NCBI GenBank assembly: GCA_947627835.1
Contig: CANQXM010000072.1
Location: forward strand, 1-6,133
Length of the DNA stretch: 6,133 nucleotides
Source of the DNA: an uncultured Bacilli bacterium
Lineage (GTDB): Bacteria; Bacillota_I; Bacilli_A; RF39; UBA660
Direction: 5' to 3'
Translations under genes and position numbers: made by a program
Shown here: positions 1 through 4,399 of the stretch, piece by piece
Position numbering within the stretch: position 1 is the stretch's first letter
How the letters are laid out: each line of letters begins with the position of its first letter
The notes under the pieces: generated by a model
The model's database searches: none
The model's input: only the letters and a program-made list of their open reading frames with translations
What the model was told of the DNA's origin: nothing

Positions 1-174
1 TTAAATTTGAAATAGATGATAGGAAAACAAGAAAAAAGGAAGAAAACTTTATTGTGTCATTTGACCAAGAAAACGTGGTTCAGCCATATTGCAGTAGAAG
101 TACCAGGCGAAGGAACTTCAAATGAGTGGTTAGAACCTGTAAGTGATGAAGAATATAATCAATTAGATAATTAG
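1..174 (+). pseudogene. 3' end of an unidentified gene (tail copy 0), cut by the window edge or frameshifted
   Basis: The frame ending at TAG 172-174 reads WFSHIAVEVPGEG, then TSNEWLEPVSDEEYNQLDN, from position 76. I do not recognise the family. The same 32-residue end recurs at 1232-1330 with 29 of 32 residues identical. Six of the nine codons that differ between the copies differ synonymously, so this sequence evolved as protein-coding. Upstream of 76 the frame is less convincing: it opens at an ATG (16-18) without a clear ribosome site, just after a TAG at 13-15. A neighbouring frame from position 3 (KFEIDDRKTRKKEEN) aligns better with the start of the other tails, which suggests a frameshift near position 75. 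Either this is the real end of a gene starting left of the window or a decayed copy. Confidence 0.5.
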
Positions 175-182
175 AAAAAATA

Positions 183-211
183 TTGGCAAACAAATGTTTG
201 TGCTATATAAT
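183..211 (+). promoter_or_regulatory. Sigma-70-type promoter of the RhuM-Fic gene
   Basis: TTGGCA (183-188), a 17-base spacer and TATAAT (206-211) give an almost ideal housekeeping promoter. Transcription would begin near 217-219, so an ATG at 217 cannot be the start codon, and ATG 235 is supported. The spacer holds a small dyad CAAACA-AA-TGTTTG (187-200), a possible operator. The same layout is repeated before the next gene. Confidence 0.75.
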
Positions 212-234
212 GCTTTATGAAAGAGGGTTTGAGT

Positions 235-1173
235 ATGAAAAATGAAATTATATTATTTGAAAATCAAAATGTTAAACTAGAAGTCAATATTAAGGATGAA
301 ACGGTATGGTTATCTTTAGATCAAATAGCTGAATTGTTTGATAGAGATAAATCTGTTATTTCTAGACATATCAAAAAGGCTTTGGAAGAAGAGCTAGACA
401 ATGCAGTTGTTGCAAAATTTGCAACAACTGCAAGAGATGGAAAAATTTATCAAGTAGATTACTATAACCTTGATATGATTATAAGTGTTGGTTATCGTGT
501 TAAATCTAAAAATGGTATTGTTTTTAGAAAGTGGGCTACAAATGTATTAAAAGACTATATGCTCAAAGGTTATGCTGTTAATCAAAAGAGATTAGAATAT
601 CTTGAAAAAACAGTTAAGTTAATAGATATTGCTGGAAGAATAGATACTGAATTAAAAGGAACAGAAGCTCAAGAAATCATTAAAGTAATAAACAATTATT
701 CAAATGCTTTAAATTTACTTGATGATTATGATCATAAAAAAATTACTAAACCAAAAGGAACTGAAAGCAATAAAAAAATTACTTATGAAGATTGTAAAAA
801 TATAATTAGTCAATTAAAATTTGGAAATGATAGTGATTTATTTGCTCTTGAAAGAGATGAAGGGTTAAAATCTATAATAGGTAATATCTATCAATCATTT
901 GATGGAAAAGATTTATATCCTACTATTCAAGAAAAAGCAGCTAATTTCTTATATCTAATAACTAAAAATCATACTTTTATCGATGGAAACAAAAGAATAG
1001 CTGCAACATTATTTATATATTTCTTAAAATTTTATAATATTTTATATAATGAACAAGGCCAAGTAATGGATAACAATACGCTCGTTGCAATTACTTTACT
1101 CATTGCACAATCTAACCCTAAAGAAAAAAATATCTTAATTGACTTAATAATGAACTTCTTAGTTTCAAAATAG
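235..1173 (+). CDS. RhuM-family N-terminal domain fused to Fic/Doc domain
   Basis: This 312-residue protein joins two known modules. Residues 1-115 match the RhuM family: a predicted helix-turn-helix (about 25-49, WLSLDQIAELFDRD...) and the family hallmark YYNLDMIISVGYRV at 76-89. Residues about 190-310 are a Fic/Doc domain with the active-site motif HTFIDGNKR at 246-254. The catalytic His246 is present, and the Lys253 in place of the usual Gly is the Doc-like form; Doc transfers phosphate, while most Fic enzymes transfer AMP, so the reaction here is open. No inhibitory partner gene is evident. ATG 235 is chosen because AGAGGG (222-227) lies 7 bases upstream and the promoter places the RNA start near 218; the ATG at 217 would have no leader. 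The protein is cytoplasmic, with no signal or membrane segments. Likely role: toxin-like or regulatory accessory protein. The RhuM family has no established biochemical function. The stop codon lies in a repeat shared by neighbouring units. Confidence 0.85.
   Translation: MKNEIILFENQNVKLEVNIKDETVWLSLDQIAELFDRDKSVISRHIKKALEEELDNAVVAKFATTARDGKIYQVDYYNLDMIISVGYRVKSKNGIVFRKWATNVLKDYMLKGYAVNQKRLEYLEKTVKLIDIAGRIDTELKGTEAQEIIKVINNYSNALNLLDDYDHKKITKPKGTESNKKITYEDCKNIISQLKFGNDSDLFALERDEGLKSIIGNIYQSFDGKDLYPTIQEKAANFLYLITKNHTFIDGNKRIAATLFIYFLKFYNILYNEQGQVMDNNTLVAITLLIAQSNPKEKNILIDLIMNFLVSK
402..432. repeat. Perfect 31-base palindrome inside the RhuM-Fic coding sequence
   Basis: Arms TGCAGTTGTTGCAAA (402-416) and TTTGCAACAACTGCA (418-432) are perfect reverse complements around a single A at 417. 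As a hairpin this gives 13 pairs and a 5-base loop. It encodes A-V-V-A-K-F-A-T-T-A with the centre at the third base of Lys61, so wobble bases pair with wobble bases, and all five wobble pairs match. The paralogue at 1417-2424 has a different palindrome at the same site. Confidence 0.9.
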
Positions 1174-1188
1174 ATTTGACAAAATACT
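1168..1188 (+). repeat. Stop-codon-spanning repeat, copy 1
   Basis: AAATAG followed by ATTTGACAAAATACT (1174-1188) covers the stop codon of the RhuM-Fic gene. The same 21 bases are at 2419-2439, the 15-base core is at 3029-3043, and a decayed copy starts at 3470. Each is at the 3' end of a different gene, as expected of a recombination boundary or a shared downstream sequence. Confidence 0.85.
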
Positions 1189-1330
1189 GATCTCTTACAG
1201 GAAAGAAAGAAAAGAAGTACAAAAGGACTCTTGGTTCAGCCACATAGCAACAGAAGTACTAGGAGAAGGAACTTCAAATAAATGGTTAGAGCCAGTAAGT
1301 GATGAAGAATACAATCAATTAGATAATTAG
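1172..1330 (+). pseudogene. 3' end of an unidentified gene (tail copy 1)
   Basis: Overlapping the RhuM-Fic stop codon, in another frame, an open stretch reads RFDKILISYRKERKEVQKDS followed by WFSHIATEVLGEG, TSNKWLEPVSDEEYNQLDN and a TAG at 1328-1330, for 52 codons. No start codon or ribosome site belongs to it; the frame is open only back to a TAG at 1160. Its last 32 residues repeat tail copy 0 with three changes, and its first half aligns with the tails at 2423, 3027 and 3474. I read it as the severed C-terminus of a once-larger protein of unknown family, left behind by insertion or duplication. It could still be translated only by frameshifting or termination-reinitiation. Confidence 0.6.
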
Positions 1331-1365
1331 AAAATTTATAAAGCAAATGATTTTAAAAAAAGTTA

Positions 1366-1394
1366 TTATCAAACAATTGCCCAGACTATATAAT
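1366..1394 (+). promoter_or_regulatory. Sigma-70-type promoter of the RhuM gene
   Basis: TTATCA (1366-1371), a 17-base spacer and TATAAT (1389-1394) match the spacing of the promoter at 183-211. The flanking bases are related as well (TATCAAACAATTG versus TGGCAAACAAATG), so the two promoters share an ancestor. Confidence 0.7.
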
Positions 1395-1416
1395 AATGTT
1401 ATCCAGGAGGTCAAAA

Positions 1417-2424
1417 ATGCAAGAAAGTAATATTATTTTATATGAAACAGAAGATGGAAAAATAAATATAGATGTAATTTTAAGAGATGAAACAATCTGG
1501 CTTACTCAAAAAAGCATGGCTGAATTATTTGATTGTTCTAAAGATAATATAGGATTACATTTAAAAAATATATTTTTAGATAAAGAATTGGACAAAAATG
1601 CAACTACCGAGATTTTCTCGGTAGTTCAAAAAGAAGGCAATCGTGATGTAAAAAGAAATGTAGAATTCTATAATTTGGACGCTATAATTGCTGTAGGTTA
1701 TCGAGTAAACTCTAAAAAAGCAACACAATTTAGAATATGGGCTACTAATGTTTTAAAAGATTATATTATTAAAGGTTTTAAAATAGATGTAGAAAGAATG
1801 AAAAATGGGTCAAAATTTGGTAAAGACTATTATGATGAATTACTTGAAACAATTAAAGAAATTCGTTTAAGTGAACGAAGACTTTATCAAAAAATTACCG
1901 ATCTATTTGAAAGTACGAGTATTGATTATAATAAAGATTCTGAAGAAGCATACACATTTTTTAAAATTGTTCAAAATAAACTCCATTATGCTATATCTGG
2001 TCATACTGCAGCAGAACTTATATACGAAAGAGTTGATGCAAATAAAGAACATCTTGGACTTACTAATTGGAAACATTCTCCAAATGGCAAAATTATGAAA
2101 TATGATATAAGTGTCGCTAAAAATTATTTAAACGATCAAGAAATAAAGAAGTTAGAAAGTTTGACAACTTTATTTTTAGATTATGCCGAAGACATGGCAA
2201 ACGAACATAATTTGATGACAATGCAAAAATGGATTGATGCAACAGATGATTTGTTAAAATTTCGAAAAAAGAAAATTTTATCAAATTCTGGGAATATTTC
2301 TCATAAACAGGCTTTAGATAAAGCAAATGAAGAATATGAAAAATTTAGAATAAAACAAGATAAAAATTATATATCATCAATGGATGAATTATATGAAAAA
2401 TATTTAAAAGAAAATAAAAAATAG
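1417..2424 (+). CDS. RhuM-family protein, full length
   Basis: This 335-residue protein is a complete RhuM-family member of usual length. The N-terminal domain has a predicted helix-turn-helix (about 28-52, WLTQKSMAELFDCSKDNIG) and the hallmark FYNLDAIIAVGYRV (84-97). The C-terminal half carries the family's helical region (SGHTAAELIYERVDANKEHLG near 190-212) and ends with the typical ISSMDELYEKYLKENKK. ATG 1417 is chosen over ATG 1396 because a perfect AGGAGG (1405-1410) lies 6 bases upstream, and 1396 is almost on top of the -10 box. Its N-terminal domain is paralogous to that of the RhuM-Fic gene, but the C-terminal part is unrelated. The family is named after a Salmonella pathogenicity-island gene and has no proven molecular role. 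DNA binding is inferred only from the helix-turn-helix-like segment. The protein is soluble, with no signal peptide. The stop codon falls inside the shared repeat at 2419-2439. Confidence 0.85.
   Translation: MQESNIILYETEDGKINIDVILRDETIWLTQKSMAELFDCSKDNIGLHLKNIFLDKELDKNATTEIFSVVQKEGNRDVKRNVEFYNLDAIIAVGYRVNSKKATQFRIWATNVLKDYIIKGFKIDVERMKNGSKFGKDYYDELLETIKEIRLSERRLYQKITDLFESTSIDYNKDSEEAYTFFKIVQNKLHYAISGHTAAELIYERVDANKEHLGLTNWKHSPNGKIMKYDISVAKNYLNDQEIKKLESLTTLFLDYAEDMANEHNLMTMQKWIDATDDLLKFRKKKILSNSGNISHKQALDKANEEYEKFRIKQDKNYISSMDELYEKYLKENKK
1602..1626. repeat. Perfect inverted repeat inside the RhuM coding sequence
   Basis: AACTACCGAGA (1602-1612) and TCTCGGTAGTT (1616-1626) flank a 3-base centre TTT. 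The segment encodes T-T-E-I-F-S-V-V, centred at the third base of Ile66, exactly where the RhuM-Fic gene has its palindrome. The four wobble pairs all match, using GC-ending codons (ACC, GAG, TTC, TCG) that are uncommon in this AT-rich gene. Confidence 0.9.
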
Positions 2425-2439
2425 ATTTGACAAAATACT
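2419..2439 (+). repeat. Stop-codon-spanning repeat, copy 2
   Basis: This copy is identical over 21 bases to 1168-1188, and again covers the stop codon (2422-2424), here of the RhuM gene. The two genes have unrelated 3' coding ends (Fic versus RhuM C-terminal), so the identity starts essentially at the stop codon. Confidence 0.85.
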
Positions 2440-2506
2440 TGCCTCTTATCAAGAACGGAATCAACCAGTAAGTAAATTAAAACTTGGAGATATTGTAGTA
2501 ATATAA
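2423..2506 (+). pseudogene. Short tail copy 2 (RFDKIL...DIVVI)
   Basis: Overlapping the RhuM stop codon, a frame reads RFDKILASYQERNQ, then PVSKLKLGDIVVI, and TAA at 2504-2506. It has no start of its own. Its first seven residues match tail copy 1, and its end (KLKLGDIVVI) aligns with the tail at 3027-3115 (QKLFLRDIAVI). The long WFSHIA end is absent. It is a remnant of unknown gene family. Confidence 0.5.
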
Positions 2507-2507
2507 A

Positions 2508-2655
2508 TGGAAACTTTTTGAAAAAGTTATAGATAAAGCTAAAAAATCTTGCAAGAATAGCAATATATTTGTTCATGACCATTTTGACAACGTCAGGAAA
2601 ATGGTATATATAGGTTTAGATGCCTAAAGGTTCTACAAAAACAATTAATAAAAAT
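2508..2655 (+). pseudogene. DinD-like (DNA damage-inducible protein D) fragment
   Basis: From TGG 2508 the frame reads WKLFEKVIDKAKKSCKNSN, then IFVHDHFDNVRKMVYIG, and meets TAA at 2625-2627. This matches the N-terminal part of the DinD family, where a W-x-x-F-x-x-V-I-x-K-A-K block is followed by DHF-x-x-V-x-KM. After a frameshift near 2624 the next frame gives KGSTKTINKN, fitting the family's following segment (GSG-x-x-K-x-x-I-N-x-Y). The start of the gene and more than two thirds of its usual length are missing, and no ribosome site or promoter is present. It joins directly to YhcG-like sequence at about 2656. DinD in E. coli is a SOS-induced protein affecting RecA; this fragment cannot do that. 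Confidence 0.65.
2578..2605. repeat. Inverted repeat within the DinD fragment
   Basis: ACCATTTT (2578-2585) and AAAATGGT (2598-2605) pair perfectly, and GAC/GTC inside the 12-base loop can add three pairs. The outer arms encode the family-conserved HF and KM, so protein conservation alone could produce part of this pairing. Confidence 0.6.
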
Positions 2656-3025
2656 TCTAGTTGGGGTAATAAATTTATTGATGAATTAGCGATAGAACTT
2701 AAATTGACATTTCCAAATATTAAAGGTTTCTTTGTACGAAATTTAAAAAATATGAAAAAATATTATATTGAATGCTCTAAAAGTGAAAAAGTGCAGAAAT
2801 CGTCTGCACAAATTCTTTGGTCACATAATATGCCCATTTTAGACAAGATTGAAGATAATATTCAAAGAGTTTGGTATATGGAACAAACATTAATTAATGG
2901 TTGAAGTTAGTTCATATGAATTATCAGAATATTTACCGCCTGAAATTTTAAAAGAATTACCAACGCCTAAGAAAAGGCTTAAAAATTTAGAAAAGAAAAA
3001 GAAATTTATGGAAAATATTAAATAA
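2656..3025 (+). pseudogene. YhcG/DUF1016 nuclease remnant with internal deletion
   Basis: The first frame continues from ATG 2620 and reads SSWGNKFIDELAIELKLTFP, then NIKGFFVRNLKNMKKYY and AQILWSHNMPILDKIED, ending NGW-like at TGA 2902-2904. This is the YhcG N-terminal domain (W-G-x-x-x-I-x-x-L...FP...G-F-S-x-R-N-L, AQI-x-W-x-HN). A second frame (2897-3025) gives EVSSYELSEYLPPEILKELP, the family's extreme C-terminus. The PDDEXK nuclease core between them, roughly 150-200 codons, is missing at a junction near 2899-2906, and the first 40 or so residues are absent because the gene is fused to DinD sequence. The ATG at 2620 has no visible ribosome site, so any protein would be a DinD/YhcG chimera without a nuclease centre. 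Intact YhcG proteins are accessory nucleases often near restriction-modification genes. Confidence 0.75.
2791..2809. repeat. Inverted repeat within the YhcG remnant
   Basis: GTGCAGA (2791-2797) and TCTGCAC (2803-2809) flank a 5-base loop AATCG. It encodes V-Q-K-S-S-A-Q just before ILW-S-HN, a spot that I recall as variable in the family. The arms are GC-rich against an AT-rich background. Confidence 0.75.
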
Positions 3026-3130
3026 TAAATTTGACAAAATACTAGGTACCTTTCAAGAATGTTAAAAAAAGTACAAAAATTATTTCTAAGAGATATTGCA
3101 GTAATACAACAAAATGTTCAAATTATATAA
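3021..3130 (+). pseudogene. Tail copy 3 with stop-spanning repeat core
   Basis: The core ATTTGACAAAATACT (3029-3043) follows the YhcG stop codon (3023-3025) by three bases. Reading from 3027 gives KFDKILGTFQEC then a stop; after a frame change KVQKLFLRDIAVIQQN follows to a TAA at 3128-3130. It matches the start and end of tail copy 2 and is more decayed. The promoter of the next unit overlaps its end. Confidence 0.5.
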
Positions 3131-3131
3131 C
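3103..3131 (+). promoter_or_regulatory. Weak promoter-like site of the Bro-N remnant
   Basis: AATACA (3103-3108), 17 bases and TATAAC (3126-3131) keep the spacing of the two promoters upstream of the RhuM genes, and the surrounding ACAACAAAATGTT resembles their spacer. Both boxes have drifted from consensus. A good AAGGAGAG ribosome site follows at 3141-3148. Confidence 0.4.
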
Positions 3132-3153
3132 AATCTTATCAAGGAGAGTTTGT

Positions 3154-3475
3154 ATGAATCAAAATAAATTAGAAACAATTGTAGAGTTATTTGAAGACAA
3201 GGAAATAAGAAGTATTTGGGATAGTGAAAAAGAAGTTTAACTAATGACGAAGAAAGTGAACTTCCGACAATTTGTCGGAGTTTGAAATTCAAAGCAAAAG
3301 ATGGGAAATTGCAACGATAGAGCAAAATAAAGCGATTGCTAAAATGGGTGGTAACGCTTCTAAAGTGGCAAAGGAGAACTTAGAACAAAAGCTTGGTAAA
3401 TCTCTAATCAGTAATAAAAATAATCTGAACTATCAATATATAGATGAAAAAGAAAAATTGGAAAAGAAAAAATAG
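3154..3475 (+). pseudogene. Bro-N/antirepressor-like gene reduced to three fragments
   Basis: Three pieces of one family lie in order in three frames. Piece one (3154-3240) has a proper AAGGAGAG ribosome site and reads MNQNKLETIVELFEDKEIRS then IWDSEKEV and a stop; it matches the Bro-N start (FE-x-x-x-I-R-x-x-W-D-x-E-x-x). Piece two (about 3243-3317) reads NDEESELPTICRSLKF then KAKDGKL, the Bro-N segment before its L-T-D motif. Piece three (about 3317-3475) reads EQNKAIAKMGGNASKVAKEN then LEQKLGKSLISNKN, the C-terminal tail seen in these proteins (N-x-x-V-A-K-x-GG...A-R-x-x-x-E...G-x-x-V-V-S). Two internal deletions remove the rest of an expected gene of roughly 270-300 codons. Intact relatives are phage-type antirepressors or of unknown function. 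A TTG-started reading at 3272 is an artefact. Only a 28-residue peptide could still be made from the natural start. Confidence 0.7.
3263..3279. repeat. Palindrome in the middle Bro-N fragment
   Basis: TCCGACAA (3263-3270) and TTGTCGGA (3272-3279) pair perfectly around a single T at 3271. With one bulge the stem continues outward (AACT... and ...AGTT). It encodes P-T-I-C-R before SLKFKAKDGK. Confidence 0.75.
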
Positions 3476-3535
3476 ATTTGATAATGAGTAGCAAGTTTAC
3501 CAAATAGTAAATATCATTTAAATAATGTTAGCAAC
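3470..3535 (+). repeat. Decayed stop-spanning repeat and tail, copy 4
   Basis: AAATAGATTTGA (3470-3481) covers the last stop codon of the Bro-N remnant and then departs from the other copies. Reading from 3474 gives RFDNE, a stop, then QVYQIVNII and a stop at 3520-3522, which looks like a shortened form of RFDKIL...DIVVI. It closes the row of units. The rest of the gap up to 3570 is AT-rich with only a 12-base TACTATATAGTA palindrome (3557-3568). Confidence 0.5.
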
Positions 3536-3573
3536 TAAAATAAAAGATTTTAAAATTACTATATAGTACTAAA

Positions 3574-3606
3574 AAAGACAATTCTAAAATGAATTGAATT
3601 GTCTTT
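3574..3606 (-). terminator. Rho-independent terminator of the ABC transporter operon
   Basis: AAAGACAATTC (3574-3584) and GAATTGTCTTT (3596-3606) form an 11-pair stem with an 11-base loop. Read on the minus strand the stem is followed by a run of T (3571-3576 complement), 2 bases after the permease stop codon. No T-run follows on the plus strand, so it serves the leftward operon. Confidence 0.85.
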
Positions 3607-3607
3607 G

Positions 3608-4399
3608 CTAATGCCGATTTTGTAAAATTTTCTTTTCTAAAAATTGAACAAATTCATAAAGTAAAAAAGATATAATAATTAAAAGCAAAATGCCACTCAT
3701 AACAAGATTTAAATTAAAAACTTGCGTTCCATAAATAATAAGATAGCCGATTCCTTTCTTACTTACCAAAAACTCGCCCATAATCACTCCGATTAAAGTC
3801 ATTGAAATATTTAATTTCAAAGAAGAAATAATGGTATTTTTGGAACCAGGAATAACCAGATACCAAAGTGTTTGAATTTTTGTCGCACGAAATGATTTCA
3901 TCAGTTTTAACTTATCTTCATCCGTTGCTAGAAAACCATTATAAATCGTCAAAATACTAATGATAAGATTAATAAGCAGAGCCATCACAATAATGGATTT
4001 AACATTCGCACCAGTCCAAATAATAATCATGGGACCCAGTGCAACCTTAGGAAGACTATTTAACATCGTCAAAAATGGATCAACAATCTTTGCTAAAAAT
4101 GGAAATTCATAAAGAAGTATAGCAATTCCAAACCCAAGAATAATACCAAGGGCAAAGGCTGCAATCGTTTCATAAAAAGTAGTCCAAATATGCATGAAAA
4201 GATTTCCGTGGTAACACAAATCAATGAAAGTTTTCCAAATTTGACTCGGACTTGAAAAAATAAATGGATTAATGATTTTTTCTCTTGCACAAAATTCCCA
4301 TAGAAAGAAAAAACATAATACGATCAAAACCTGCAAAAAGAAGACGAAAATTTTTTCTTTTCTTTGTTTCCATAAAAACGTCTTTTGCTCTTTAGACAT
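3608..4399 (-). CDS. ABC transporter permease, NitT/TauT/SsuC type
   Basis: This 263-residue protein is the membrane subunit of the importer. Membrane spans are visible near 17-36, 76-97, 121-153, 196-215 and 232-252. The segment 166-190 (LMKSFRATKIQTLWYLVIPG) is the cytoplasmic EAA-type coupling loop that contacts the ATPase, and FLVSKKGIGYLI (210-221) is the SsuC/TauC family signature. ATG 4399 is chosen: it overlaps the end of the ATPase gene by 8 bases and has GGAAGGAG (complement of 4410-4417) 10 bases upstream. A longer reading from 4504 would run far into the ATPase gene in another frame and add a hydrophilic extension the family lacks. It would form a homodimer in the membrane. It is the last gene of the operon, followed at once by a terminator. 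Confidence 0.88.
   Translation of the reverse strand: MSKEQKTFLWKQRKEKIFVFFLQVLIVLCFFFLWEFCAREKIINPFIFSSPSQIWKTFIDLCYHGNLFMHIWTTFYETIAAFALGIILGFGIAILLYEFPFLAKIVDPFLTMLNSLPKVALGPMIIIWTGANVKSIIVMALLINLIISILTIYNGFLATDEDKLKLMKSFRATKIQTLWYLVIPGSKNTIISSLKLNISMTLIGVIMGEFLVSKKGIGYLIIYGTQVFNLNLVMSGILLLIIISFLLYEFVQFLEKKILQNRH

Noticed and set aside
1174..1205. TTGACA in the 3' repeat as the -35 box of a promoter
   Set aside because: No -10 box lies 16-18 bases downstream in any of the three copies, and better promoters lie further on.
1168..1330. Integron attC site or CRISPR repeat as an explanation of the repeated 3' sequence
   Set aside because: There is no GTTRRRY/RYYYAAC core pair or strong folded site. 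Copies are spaced irregularly by whole genes, not by short spacers.
2117..2326. Minus-strand reading of 69 codons inside the RhuM gene
   Set aside because: It lies wholly opposite an intact RhuM gene, has no recognisable domain and no ribosome site.
2367..2582. Minus-strand reading of 71 codons rich in F, Y and I
   Set aside because: It is the antisense of Lys/Asn-rich RhuM end, tail copy 2 and DinD sequence; its hydrophobic look is the expected complement of A-rich codons.
3086..3325. Minus-strand reading of 79 codons
   Set aside because: It is antisense to the Bro-N remnant, with no start signals or family match.
3557..3568. 12-base palindrome TACTATATAGTA
   Set aside because: It is short and made almost only of A and T in an AT-rich gap, so chance is a sufficient explanation.
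4093..4290. Second minus-strand frame of 65 codons inside the permease gene
   Set aside because: It is an off-frame shadow of an intact permease with clear family motifs.
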